Positions 25,445 to 35,330 of a stretch of DNA of 64,000 bases are shown piece by piece. The notes beneath the pieces were generated by a model. It made no database searches, was not told where the DNA came from, and saw only the letters and a list, made by a program, of their open reading frames with translations. Position numbers and translations under genes: made by a program. How positions within the stretch are numbered: the first letter of the stretch is position 1; each line of letters begins with the position of its first letter. Source of the DNA: Hyphomicrobiales bacterium (lineage in GTDB: Bacteria; Pseudomonadota; Alphaproteobacteria; Rhizobiales; Beijerinckiaceae); the NCBI GenBank assembly GCA_900470775.1, contig UCBZ01000006.1:1-64000 (forward strand), written 5' to 3'.

Positions 25445-26659
25445 TCAACTGTTGGCGAGGATCATGTTGCGGACGATCGGATAGATTTGCCCGTCCCATT
25501 TGCGGCCCGAGAACACGCCGTAATGCCCGACGCCCGCCTGCATGTGATGGCGCTTGCGGAAGGGTTTGAGCCCCGAGCACAGATCATGCGCCGCCGACGT
25601 CTGCCCGAGCGCGCAGATGTCGTCGCGCTCGCCCTCGACCGTGAGCAGCGCCGTCTTGCGGATCGCCCGGCAATCGACGGTCTCGCCGCGATAGGTCAGC
25701 GTGCGCGCGGCCAGCCTCGCCTCCTGGAAGATCCACTGCACGGTCTCGAGATAGAACTCCGCCGGCAGGTCGAGCACAGCGAAGTACTCGTCGTAGAACG
25801 ACTTGATCTTCTGCGCCTCCTCCGTGTCACCGGTCGCGAGGTGGGTGAACAGGTCGATATGGGCGTTGATGTGCCGCTGCATGTTCATCGCCAGAAAAGC
25901 GCCGAGTTGGACGAAGCCCGGATAGACCTTGCGGCCGCCGCCCGGATAGCGCGACGGCACAGTGGCGATCAGGTTCTTCCGGAACCACTCGATCGGCTTG
26001 TCGCTGGCGAGCCTGTTGACCGTCGTCGGGTTGACCCGGGTATCGACCGGGCCCGCCATCAGCGTCATGCTGCGCGGCTGGAAGGGGCTTCCCGCCTGCG
26101 CCATCACCGCAGCCGCAGTGAGCACCTGGACGCAGGGCTGGCACACCGCGACGACATGGGTCTGGTCTCCCAGCGTTTCGATGAAGCGGATCAACGTATC
26201 GACATAATCGTCATAGCCGAACGGGCCGTGTTCGAGGCTGACATCGCGGGCGTTGTGCCAGTCGGTGATGTAGACGTCATGGTCGCGCAACAGCGTCGCG
26301 ACCGTGCCACGCAGCAACGTCGCAAAATGGCCCGACATCGGCGCCACCACCAGCACCTTCGCCTGGGGCGTGTCGCTGTCCTTGCGGAAGCGCAGCAGGC
26401 TGCCGAAGGGGAGGGTCAGCACGACCTCCTCCGCGACGGGGACGTCGCGGTTGCCGTCGCGCGCAGTGTCAATGTCATAGGGCGGGCGCTCATGTGTCAG
26501 CCCCGCGCGCGTCACCATCTCATAGGCGGCCGAGACCGCGCGCAGATCGACGGGCTGGCCCGCCATTGCCCGGGCGCCGAGCGCGGCCAGCGCCCCTTGT
26601 GCCAGAATCTTGGCCGGATTCATGAAGTCGGACTGGGCCTGATAGGCAAGATAGAGCAT
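25445..26659 (-). CDS. phaZ: Intracellular polyhydroxyalkanoate depolymerase
   Basis: A 404-residue alpha/beta-hydrolase of the intracellular PHB depolymerase family, which mobilises storage polyester on PHA granules. Instead of a Ser lipase box it has a Cys-type element at about residues 173-176 (VAVCQPCVQVL). EGERDDICALGQT carries the likely catalytic Asp, and GVGHYGVFSGRKW the His. The start is the ATG at 26659 (MLYLAYQAQSDFMNPA), which is the conserved N-terminus; the upstream open extension is low-complexity. A perfect 13-bp hairpin lies 31 bases upstream. Confidence 0.93.
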   Translation of the reverse strand: MLYLAYQAQSDFMNPAKILAQGALAALGARAMAGQPVDLRAVSAAYEMVTRAGLTHERPPYDIDTARDGNRDVPVAEEVVLTLPFGSLLRFRKDSDTPQAKVLVVAPMSGHFATLLRGTVATLLRDHDVYITDWHNARDVSLEHGPFGYDDYVDTLIRFIETLGDQTHVVAVCQPCVQVLTAAAVMAQAGSPFQPRSMTLMAGPVDTRVNPTTVNRLASDKPIEWFRKNLIATVPSRYPGGGRKVYPGFVQLGAFLAMNMQRHINAHIDLFTHLATGDTEEAQKIKSFYDEYFAVLDLPAEFYLETVQWIFQEARLAARTLTYRGETVDCRAIRKTALLTVEGERDDICALGQTSAAHDLCSGLKPFRKRHHMQAGVGHYGVFSGRKWDGQIYPIVRNMILANS

Positions 26660-26689
26660 CAGTATGCGACCTCGGGCGGGCAAGGCGTA

Positions 26690-26721
26690 GCCGCCTGCCG
26701 GCGGCGATGCCGGCAGGCGGC
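26690..26721 (-). other. Strong hairpin in the phaZ leader
   Basis: GCCGCCTGCCGGC (26690-26702) and GCCGGCAGGCGGC (26709-26721) are perfectly complementary around a six-base loop. There is no T-run. It may be a regulatory or mRNA-stabilising structure of the phaZ transcript. Confidence 0.7.
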
Positions 26722-26738
26722 GTCCTGCAGCCGTCATG

Positions 26739-26780
26739 TTGCACCGCAAAATTCGGTTTCCGCAAGAATCTTTCTATAAT
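26739..26780. promoter_or_regulatory. phaZ-GST divergent control region
   Basis: TTGC-ACC-GCAA at 26739-26749 is a small palindrome similar to TGC-type PhaR sites described for PHA genes. A perfect TATAAT at 26775-26780, with TTCGGT 17 bases upstream of it (26752-26757), could be the -10 and -35 of the GST gene at 26841. Both assignments are weak. Confidence 0.35.
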
Positions 26781-26840
26781 GCGGCGCTCATTGGAACATC
26801 TCTTGCTATGCTGGGAGCTTCTTCGCCGAGGACGACGCCC

Positions 26841-27497
26841 ATGACCGCCGCGACCCTCACCATCAGCAGCAGGAATTATTCCTCATGGTCGCTGCGCGGC
26901 TGGCTGCTTTGCGTGCTGGCGGGGCTGGAGGTCGAGGAGCACATGCTCTCGGTCGACGACCCCTCCGCCCGCGCGGAACTGCTGCTGTTGTCGCCTTCCT
27001 TCCTCGTGCCTCGACTGACCCATGACGGCATCAAGGTCTGGGATACGCTCGCGATCGCCGCCTATCTCGACGAGATCAAGCCGGATGCCGGGCTGCTGCC
27101 GAAGGACGCCGCGGCGCGGGCGCATTGCCGCGCCATCTGCGGCGAAATGCATTCGGGCTTTGCCAATCTGCGTTCGGCCTTGCCGATGAACCTCAAGGCG
27201 CATTATCCGGGCTTCAAGGTCTGGGCAGGCGCCCAGGCCGATATCGACCGCGTCACGGAGATATGGCGCGAATGCCTTGCCAGCCATGGCGGGCCCTATC
27301 TCTTCGGCAAATCCCTGACCATGGCCGATGCGATGTATGCGCCGGTCTGCCTGCGCTTCCTGACCTATGACGTCCCGCTCGACGCGCAATGCCAGGCCTA
27401 TTGCAAGGCGATCTCGGCCTGGCCCGCTCTCAAGCGCTGGATCGAATCGGCGAAATCCGAGCCCGAGGAACTGGAAGAGCTCGACGCCGAGTTCTGA
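26841..27497 (+). CDS. Glutathione S-transferase family protein
   Basis: A 218-residue GST. The N-terminal thioredoxin-like domain starts LTISSRNYSSWSLRGWLL with the Ser-rich catalytic region, then PSFLVPRLTHDG with the cis-Pro and WDTLAIAAYLDE. The C-terminal helical domain contains YLFGKSLTMADAMYAPVCLRF. It conjugates glutathione to electrophiles or acts as a reductase; the specific substrate is unknown. It is divergent from phaZ. The ATG at 26841 begins the conserved domain; an in-frame ATG at 26808 is possible. Confidence 0.88.
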   Translation: MTAATLTISSRNYSSWSLRGWLLCVLAGLEVEEHMLSVDDPSARAELLLLSPSFLVPRLTHDGIKVWDTLAIAAYLDEIKPDAGLLPKDAAARAHCRAICGEMHSGFANLRSALPMNLKAHYPGFKVWAGAQADIDRVTEIWRECLASHGGPYLFGKSLTMADAMYAPVCLRFLTYDVPLDAQCQAYCKAISAWPALKRWIESAKSEPEELEELDAEF

Positions 27498-27611
27498 ACA
27501 CCCGGTCCATCATGCACCAACGGACTTGAGCGATCCCCCAGCGGCATTGGTCATCCCGCACCAAAGACGCTAAACCCCCCACGAGCACGAAAATGCCGTG
27601 GGAGGCCGTCA

Positions 27612-29057
27612 ATGACCGAGATGTTCAAGAACCTGATCGCCGGCGAATGGGCCGGAGCCGCGAATGCTTCGCGCAACATCAACCCGTCGAACACCAACGA
27701 TGTCGTCGGCGAATATGCGCAAGGCTCCGTCGAGCAGCTCAACGATGCGGTCGCTGCCGCCAAGGCCGCGTTCCCGGCCTGGAGCCGTTCCGGCCCGCAG
27801 GAGCGCTACGAGATCCTGAAGAAGGCCTCCGACGAGATTCTCGCCCGTAAGGAAGAGCTCGGCCGCCTGCTCTCGCGCGAAGAGGGCAAGACCCTCGCCG
27901 AGGGCATCGGCGAAGCCGGCCGCGCCGGCCAGGTCTTCGCCTTCTTCGCCGGCGAGTGCCTGCGCCTGACCGGCGAGATGCTGCCCTCCGTGCGTCCGGG
28001 CGTCGGTGTCGAGATCACCCGCGAGCCGGTGGGCATCGTCGGCATGATCACGCCCTGGAACTTTCCGATCGCGATCCCGGCCTGGAAGATCGCGCCTGCG
28101 CTCGCCCATGGCAATTGCGTGGTCATCAAGCCGGCCGATCTCGTGCCGGGCTCGGCCTGGGCGCTGGTCGACATCCTCCGGCGCGCCGGCCTGCCCAAGG
28201 GCGTGCTGAACCTCGTCATGGGCCGCGGCGCGGTCGTCGGCCAGGCGCTGCTGCAGCACAAGGACGTGCACGCCATCTCCTTCACCGGCTCGGTCTCGAC
28301 CGGCCGCAAGATCGCCGAGGCCTGCATCGCCTCCTCGCCGATGAAAAAGGTCCAGCTTGAGATGGGCGGCAAGAACCCGCTCGTCGTGCTCGACGATGCC
28401 GATCTCAAGGTCGCGGTCGAGGCCGCCGTCCAGGGTGCCTTCTTCTCGACCGGCCAGCGCTGCACCGCCTCCTCGCGCCTGATCGTCCAGGCCGGCATCC
28501 ATGACCGCTTTGTCGAGGCCTGCATCGAACGGCTGAAGGGCGTGGTTGTCGACGACGCGCTCAAGGCCGGTACCCATATCGGCCCGGTCGTCGACCAGAG
28601 CCAGCTCGACCAGAACCTGAAATACATCCAGATCGCCAAGGACGAGGGCGGCAAGCTCGCCTGGGGCGGCGAGCTCCTGAACCGCGAGACGCCCGGCTTC
28701 TATCTCCAGCCGGCGCTGTTCACCGAGACGACGAACGCCATGCGCATCTCGCGCGAGGAGGTCTTCGGACCCGTCGCCAACATCATCCGCGTCAAGGATT
28801 ACGAGGAGGCGCTCAGCGTCGCCAACGACACCGAGTTCGGCCTGTCCTCGGGCATCTGCACGACCTCGCTGAAGCATGCGACGCATTTCAAGCGCAATGC
28901 CGAGGCCGGCATGGTGATGGTCAACCTCGCCACCGCAGGTGTCGATTACCACGTGCCCTTCGGCGGCCGGAAGGGCTCGAGCTACGGCGCCCGCGAGCAG
29001 GGCGCCTACGCCAGAGAGTTCTACACCACGGTGAAGACCGCCTACACACTCGCCTGA
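27612..29057 (+). CDS. NAD(P)-dependent aldehyde dehydrogenase, alpha-ketoglutarate semialdehyde dehydrogenase type
   Basis: A 481-residue ALDH. Catalytic residues are visible: Asn150 in TPWNFPIAIP, Glu250 in LEMGGKNPLVV and Cys284 in TGQRCTASSR; PFGGRKGSSYGAREQG is near the end. The sequence most resembles the class oxidising 2,5-dioxovalerate (alpha-ketoglutarate semialdehyde), from hexuronate, pentose or hydroxyproline breakdown. That substrate assignment is by memory of family, not proved. It is a monocistron closed by the terminator at 29082. Confidence 0.88.
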   Translation: MTEMFKNLIAGEWAGAANASRNINPSNTNDVVGEYAQGSVEQLNDAVAAAKAAFPAWSRSGPQERYEILKKASDEILARKEELGRLLSREEGKTLAEGIGEAGRAGQVFAFFAGECLRLTGEMLPSVRPGVGVEITREPVGIVGMITPWNFPIAIPAWKIAPALAHGNCVVIKPADLVPGSAWALVDILRRAGLPKGVLNLVMGRGAVVGQALLQHKDVHAISFTGSVSTGRKIAEACIASSPMKKVQLEMGGKNPLVVLDDADLKVAVEAAVQGAFFSTGQRCTASSRLIVQAGIHDRFVEACIERLKGVVVDDALKAGTHIGPVVDQSQLDQNLKYIQIAKDEGGKLAWGGELLNRETPGFYLQPALFTETTNAMRISREEVFGPVANIIRVKDYEEALSVANDTEFGLSSGICTTSLKHATHFKRNAEAGMVMVNLATAGVDYHVPFGGRKGSSYGAREQGAYAREFYTTVKTAYTLA

Positions 29058-29081
29058 GTCAATCGCTCCAGACCGCTTTTG

Positions 29082-29113
29082 AAGGGCCGCGCCATGAAGG
29101 CGCGGCCCTTTTT
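29082..29113 (+). terminator. Rho-independent terminator after the aldehyde dehydrogenase gene
   Basis: A perfect 12-bp GC-rich stem, AAGGGCCGCGCC with GGCGCGGCCCTT, around ATGAA, followed by a T-run. The ADH gene on the minus strand stops only four bases further on, so it may also limit that transcript. Confidence 0.92.
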
Positions 29114-29116
29114 GTC

Positions 29117-30130
29117 TCAGAAGCCTTCGAGCACGATCTTCCCCATGGTGCGGTGGCTCTCGATCATAGCGTGCGCCCGCTTGAGATTGGCGGCGTTGAT
29201 CGCGCCATAGGTCTCGGTCAGCGTCGTGCGGATCTCGCCGGCATCGACCAGTCGCGCGACCTCGCCCAGCAGATCGCCCTGCGCCTGCATGTCGGCGGTT
29301 TGAAACAGCGAGCGCGTGAACATCAACTCCCAATGCGTGGAGATGCTTTTCGCCATCAGCGGCATGATGTCGAGGCTTGGCGGATTGTCGATCAGCGCGA
29401 GCCGGCCCTGCGGCGCGATGAACGCGTTGATGTCGTGGAGATGGGTGTCGGTATGGGTGGTCGAGAAGACCAGGCCCGGCGCGCCGATCCCGAGCTCGGC
29501 AATCTGCGGCGGGAGTGGCCGAGTGTGATCGATGACATGATGCGCGCCGAGCGAAAGCGCCCATTCGCGTGTTTCGGATCGCGACGCTGTCGCGATCACG
29601 GTCAGGGAAGTGAGCTGCCTTGCGAGCTGGATCGCAATCGAGCCCACGCCGCCGGCGCCCCCGATGATGACGATGGCGTCCGCAGCCCCGGGCACGGGCT
29701 TGGCGACATCGAGCCGATCGAACAGGGCTTCCCATGCCGTGATCGCGGTGAGCGGCAGTGCCGCCGCTTCCGCGAAACTCAGCGACCGCGGCTTGTGAGC
29801 GACGATCCTTTGATCGACCAGGTGAAGCTCGGCATTGCTGCCAGGTCGGTCGATGGCGCCGGCATAGAAGACCGCGTCGCCTGGTTGGAACCGGGTCACC
29901 TGCGGCCCTGTCGCGCGGACGACACCGGCCGCGTCCCAACCCAGCACCCGGAATTCGGTTCCTTCGGGCAAAGGCCGCATTCGGGTCTTGGCGTCGGCCG
30001 GATTGATCGAAATCGCTTTGATCTCCACCAGCAAGTCCTGCCCCGTCGCCACCGGGTCGGGGAGTTCGATCTCGATCAGGCTGGTTTCGGCGGTGATGGG
30101 CTGCGGTTCGCGAAAGCCAATGGCGCGCAT
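29117..30130 (-). CDS. Zinc-type alcohol dehydrogenase / quinone oxidoreductase family protein
   Basis: A 337-residue MDR-superfamily NADPH oxidoreductase. The N-terminal GroES-like domain has AISINPADAKTRM, and the Rossmann fold shows IVIIGGAGGVGSIAIQLA. The zinc ligands of true alcohol dehydrogenases are not evident. It belongs to the ZADH/quinone-reductase class that reduces quinones or enones. It is divergent from an HxlR regulator, a frequent arrangement in which the regulator senses electrophiles and controls the reductase. Start ATG at 30130 (MRAIGFREPQ); an upstream in-frame ATG at 30145 falls inside the palindrome. Confidence 0.88.
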   Translation of the reverse strand: MRAIGFREPQPITAETSLIEIELPDPVATGQDLLVEIKAISINPADAKTRMRPLPEGTEFRVLGWDAAGVVRATGPQVTRFQPGDAVFYAGAIDRPGSNAELHLVDQRIVAHKPRSLSFAEAAALPLTAITAWEALFDRLDVAKPVPGAADAIVIIGGAGGVGSIAIQLARQLTSLTVIATASRSETREWALSLGAHHVIDHTRPLPPQIAELGIGAPGLVFSTTHTDTHLHDINAFIAPQGRLALIDNPPSLDIMPLMAKSISTHWELMFTRSLFQTADMQAQGDLLGEVARLVDAGEIRTTLTETYGAINAANLKRAHAMIESHRTMGKIVLEGF

Positions 30131-30138
30131 GGGTGTCT

Positions 30139-30156
30139 CCTGCATTGCAATGCAGG
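30139..30156. promoter_or_regulatory. Perfect 18-base palindrome at the oxidoreductase start
   Basis: CCTGCATTGCAATGCAGG, perfectly self-complementary, ends eight bases upstream of the oxidoreductase ATG and covers its leader. It is an operator candidate or a short mRNA hairpin. Confidence 0.55.
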
Positions 30157-30208
30157 CGAGATGAAAGCTAGCATACCAATACGCAAGTACGCACAATTTC
30201 CGCCGATA

Positions 30209-30224
30209 GTATCGAAAAGGATAC
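30209..30224. promoter_or_regulatory. Inverted repeat at the hxlR-type gene start
   Basis: GTATC-N6-GATAC lies immediately before the start codon of the HxlR gene. HxlR/YodB proteins bind inverted repeats near such promoters, so autoregulation is plausible. Confidence 0.45.
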
Positions 30225-30228
30225 CGTG

Positions 30229-31790
<1,562 letters not shown>

Positions 31791-31817
31791 TCAGCCGGCG
31801 GCGTCTTCATCGAACAA

Positions 31818-31831
31818 GTTGCCATGGCAAC
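31818..31831. promoter_or_regulatory. Perfect palindrome upstream of pobA
   Basis: GTTGCCATGGCAAC is perfectly self-complementary and lies 60 bases upstream of the pobA start, in the 127-base gap before the transglutaminase gene. It is a candidate operator for a PobR- or PcaQ-like regulator not encoded in this window. Confidence 0.5.
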
Positions 31832-31884
31832 CATTCAAAGAGAAGCGTTATCTGAGCGGGGCCGAGCCACCGCGGGAGGCTTCG

Positions 31885-32763
31885 TTAGACCACCGGAATG
31901 ACGTCGACGGCGATGCCGACCTTTTGCGAGCCGGGCCCGACCAGCACGCCGTCGAGCGGCGAGACGTCGGCATAATCGCGGCCGAAGGCGGTGACGATAT
32001 GGTCGTCGGCGACGATCAGGTCGTTGGTCGGGTCGAGCCCGATCCAGCCGGTCTCGGGTCCGCACCAGAGCATCACCCAGGCGTGGCTGGCATCGGCGCC
32101 TTCGAGACGCTTCTCGCCCGGCGGCGGGATGGTGCGGATATAGCCGCTGACATAGGCCGCCGGCAGCCCGAGGCCGCGCAAACCCGCGATCATCACATGC
32201 GCGAAATCCTGGCAGACGCCATGGCGCTCGCGGAAGGCCTCCTCCAGCGGCGTCGAGACCTCGGTCGCGTCGGGATCATAAGTGAAGTCGCGGCGGATGC
32301 GCGCCATCAGCTCGCTTGCCGCTTCCAGCACGGGGCGCAGCGGCGGGAAGCTCGTGCGGGCATAATCGGTCACAGCCGTGACCGGCGGCACCAGCCGGCT
32401 CGGATAGAGATGATGGGCCGGGGAATCCGGCGCCAGGCTGTCCGAGGCCAGCGCCAGCGTCGAGACCTCCTCCCAGTGCCGCGTCAGGCCGGGGAAGGGC
32501 GGGGGCGTCCGGTTCACCTCGACGCGCGCGCGCATCTCGACCTTGAGTTCGCGATGCGGCTTGGCGATCGTCAGCGTGGTCATCCGGTTGCCGAAGAAGC
32601 AGATTCCGTCGAGACGCTCGGCCGGGCGCGGCGTGATGATGAGCTCGCTCGTCCGAACGCTCTGGCCGCCATCGTTGCGCGGCTGCAGGCGCAGGATGCA
32701 GCGCGCGAACGGGACCATGCGGCTGTAGCCGTAGGTCGTGATGTGCCGGACGTCGTAGATCAC
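31885..32763 (-). CDS. Transglutaminase-family protein of the ATP-grasp/alpha-E cluster
   Basis: A 292-residue cytosolic transglutaminase-fold protein with an N-terminal beta domain (MIYDVRHITTYGYSRMVPFA). The triad is complete: Cys184 in RHGVCQDFAHVMIAGLRGLGLPA, His227 in DASHAWVMLW, Asp244 in WIGLDPTND. It should cleave or transfer at a peptide or isopeptide bond. GTG at 32763 overlaps the previous gene's stop by four bases (GTGA), so it is coupled to it. The three-gene cluster (DUF2126-transglutaminase, ATP-grasp/alpha-E, transglutaminase) was described computationally by Iyer and colleagues as a putative peptide-modification system. Confidence 0.9.
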   Translation of the reverse strand: MIYDVRHITTYGYSRMVPFARCILRLQPRNDGGQSVRTSELIITPRPAERLDGICFFGNRMTTLTIAKPHRELKVEMRARVEVNRTPPPFPGLTRHWEEVSTLALASDSLAPDSPAHHLYPSRLVPPVTAVTDYARTSFPPLRPVLEAASELMARIRRDFTYDPDATEVSTPLEEAFRERHGVCQDFAHVMIAGLRGLGLPAAYVSGYIRTIPPPGEKRLEGADASHAWVMLWCGPETGWIGLDPTNDLIVADDHIVTAFGRDYADVSPLDGVLVGPGSQKVGIAVDVIPVV

Positions 32764-35321
32764 GCGATGCCTGTCAGCCGGGAGCCTTCCGGGCCGCTGT
32801 TCTGGAGGAAGTAGCGGTCGGCGATGGCGCTCGAAAGCCCCATGAGCAGCTGCTCGAACAACAGGATGCCGGTGCGGTCGAGCCGGGCCGCCTCGGCCGT
32901 GCGGCATTCGGCTGCAAGCTTCAGGACCAGCCGGCGCGGCGCCTCGAGCATGCCGTCCTCGGTCAGGGAAGGCAGGTCCCGGATTTCGGTGTCGAGGCGA
33001 TCGACCTGGAAGGCGACCGAGCGCGGATTATACGGGTCGAGCATCACGAGATCGACCACGGGCTGAAGGCTGGCGCCGACCATGTAGCGCGAGCGATAGG
33101 TGATCTGGGAATCGGTCAGGTCGAGCAGCGCGTCGAGTCCGTCGCTCGGCGCATTCGCTTCGGCAAAATGGCGGGCGAAACGGCAGGTCGCGATGCCGCG
33201 CTCGATCCGGCGGCCGATGTCGAGGAAGCGCCAGCCCGGCCCGCGCACCATGTTCTCCTGGCTGAGCCCCGAGAAGGCGGCGAGCGTCTTCAGGGCGCGG
33301 TCCGCGACCTCGTAGACTTCGCCTTCGCTCGGCTGCCGCCCCGGTTCGAGCGTCAGCTGGCGCAGCAGGTCGCCGAACAGCCGCCAGGCGTCGATGGAGA
33401 GCCGCTCGCGGATGACCGAGGCCGTGCGCCGGGCTTCTCCGACATTGGCGCGCGCCGAGCCGTATTCGGCGGCGTCGTAAAGCGCGGCCGTCGCCTGCGC
33501 CAGAATCGGCGAGAGCTTGCCGGCAGCGGGGCCGCGCGCCTTCGAAGCCACCCCTTTGCCGCTGGGCGCGGCGCCCCAGGCGACCAGGATATTGGCCAGC
33601 CGCCGCACCGTGTCGGGACGGGCCGGATTTGTGACGTCGGCGTCGATCAGCCGGCCAAGCAGCGCCCGCACCAGCCGCAGCGTCGCCTCGGTGCGTTCCA
33701 GATAGCGCCCGAGCCAGAACAGGTTGTCGGCAGCGCGGCTCGGCAGCGTGCCGGTGACGCGGTGGATCGTGATGCGGTCCGGTGTCGGCAGCAGCGTCAC
33801 CGGGTCGACCGGCCGGTCGGACGTCACCCAGACGTCGCTGGAGCGCACGCCGCTTCGCATGCTGACGGCGCGCGCATCGGGCTCGTCCGAGATCCGGCAG
33901 AAGCCGCCGGGCATCACCTTCCAGCCGTCCGGCGTGGCGGCGGCGAAGACGCGCAGAGTCATCGGGCGCGGCTGCAGGCGGCCGTTCTGGAAAACCGGCG
34001 TCGTCGAAAGCCGCACGACCTCCTGCCCGACATAGTCCATGCCGCGCGCCTCGATCCGGGCTCGCAAGGCGTCCCGCTCCCCGGAAGGCAGGTCGGCGAC
34101 CACCACCGGGCCGGTGTCGAGCCCACCGCCCGCGCTGCGGAAGGCCGGCGCGATGCTCATCTCGTCAAGACGGTCGAGCACGGCGGCGCGCTCGCGCGGC
34201 TGGCCACACCACCAGGTCGCGACATTGGGCAGGATCATCTCCTCGCCCAGCAGCCGCTCGCCCAGGGCCGGCAGGAACCCCATCAGCGCCCGCGCCTCGA
34301 CGACGCCGGAGCCGAGCCCGTTGGCGATATGGACGCTGCCCTTGCGCACGGCCTGGACGAGGCCGGCGACGCCGAGTGCCGAATGCGCGTTGAGTTCCAG
34401 CGGGTCCGAGAAATCGCCGTCGATGCGCCGCCAGATCACATCGGCGCGCTTCAGCCCGGCGATGGTGCGGACGTGCACGCGTCCCTCGCGCATGACCAGG
34501 TCGCCGCCCTCGACCAGGAGGAAGCCGAGATAGCGCGCCAGATAGGTCTGCTCGAAATAGCTCTCGTTGAGCGGGCCGGGCGTCAGCAGGCAAATGCGAG
34601 GCTCGACGCGCTTCGAGCTGGCCACGAGGCCGGCGCGGAAGCCCTGGAAGAAGGCCGCCAGCCGCTCGATGTTCATGCTCCGGAACATGTCCGGGAAGGC
34701 ACGGGACAAGGCGAGCCGGTTCTCCAGCGCATAGCCGGTGCCCGAGGGCGCCTGCGTGCGATCCTGCAGCACCCACCAGCGCCCATCCGGCCCGCGACCG
34801 AGATCGGCGGCATAGAGCTGCAGAGCCCCGCCGCCCGGCGCGCCCTGCAGCGGCCGCAGATAATCCGGGCTGCCGGTGAGGACGGAAGCCGGCAGGAGCC
34901 CGTTCGCGATCATCTCGCCCGGGCCGTAGATGTCGTCGAGCAGCGTGCCGAGCAGTTGCGCGCGCTGCGCCACGCCCGCCGCGATCGTCTCCCATTCCGC
35001 GCCGGTGATCACGAGCGGCACATGGCTCAACGGCCAGGCCCGCTCGCCCGCTGCGGGATCGTGTTCGTCGAGATCGCCATGGACGCGGTAGGACACGCCG
35101 GTGTCGTGGACATGCCGGTCGGCGAGGCCGAAGCGCTGGTTCAGCTCCTCGGGCGAGAATGCGCACCACTCCGCCAGGAACGGCTCCCATTGCGGGCGCA
35201 CCTGGCCGTCGCGACCGATCAGCTCGTCATGCACGCCCGGTAGCGGCCGATATCCGGCCAGCAGCGCGTTGCGCCGCTCCGTTCTGGTGCGTGCCGACGG
35301 TGATCGCCCCTGCAATGCCAT
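32760..35321 (-). CDS. Circularly permuted ATP-grasp / alpha-E domain fusion protein
   Basis: An 853-residue protein. The N-terminal ~480 residues are a circularly permuted type-2 ATP-grasp ligase domain, with RVHGDLDE, WWVLQDRTQAPSGTGYALENRL and VIWRRIDGDFSDPLELN as typical blocks. The C-terminal ~340 residues match the helical alpha-E domain (DNLFWLGRYLERTEATLRL and a second ER segment IGRRIERG). The two domains are often separate genes. The ATP-grasp part likely forms an amide or peptide bond. The ATP-dependent ligase and the neighbouring peptidases point to building and trimming of a small peptide. No substrate is known. Confidence 0.9.
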   Translation of the reverse strand: MALQGRSPSARTRTERRNALLAGYRPLPGVHDELIGRDGQVRPQWEPFLAEWCAFSPEELNQRFGLADRHVHDTGVSYRVHGDLDEHDPAAGERAWPLSHVPLVITGAEWETIAAGVAQRAQLLGTLLDDIYGPGEMIANGLLPASVLTGSPDYLRPLQGAPGGGALQLYAADLGRGPDGRWWVLQDRTQAPSGTGYALENRLALSRAFPDMFRSMNIERLAAFFQGFRAGLVASSKRVEPRICLLTPGPLNESYFEQTYLARYLGFLLVEGGDLVMREGRVHVRTIAGLKRADVIWRRIDGDFSDPLELNAHSALGVAGLVQAVRKGSVHIANGLGSGVVEARALMGFLPALGERLLGEEMILPNVATWWCGQPRERAAVLDRLDEMSIAPAFRSAGGGLDTGPVVVADLPSGERDALRARIEARGMDYVGQEVVRLSTTPVFQNGRLQPRPMTLRVFAAATPDGWKVMPGGFCRISDEPDARAVSMRSGVRSSDVWVTSDRPVDPVTLLPTPDRITIHRVTGTLPSRAADNLFWLGRYLERTEATLRLVRALLGRLIDADVTNPARPDTVRRLANILVAWGAAPSGKGVASKARGPAAGKLSPILAQATAALYDAAEYGSARANVGEARRTASVIRERLSIDAWRLFGDLLRQLTLEPGRQPSEGEVYEVADRALKTLAAFSGLSQENMVRGPGWRFLDIGRRIERGIATCRFARHFAEANAPSDGLDALLDLTDSQITYRSRYMVGASLQPVVDLVMLDPYNPRSVAFQVDRLDTEIRDLPSLTEDGMLEAPRRLVLKLAAECRTAEAARLDRTGILLFEQLLMGLSSAIADRYFLQNSGPEGSRLTGIA

Positions 35322-35330
35322 CGCTTGCGT

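Noticed and set aside
27609..29939. Minus-strand open frame of 776 codons.
   Set aside because: Antisense to the aldehyde dehydrogenase and in another frame of the oxidoreductase gene; both real genes have clear motifs. It also crosses a strong terminator.
33168..35243. Plus-strand open frame of 691 codons.
   Set aside because: Antisense to the ATP-grasp/alpha-E gene, with shadow-type composition and no domain.
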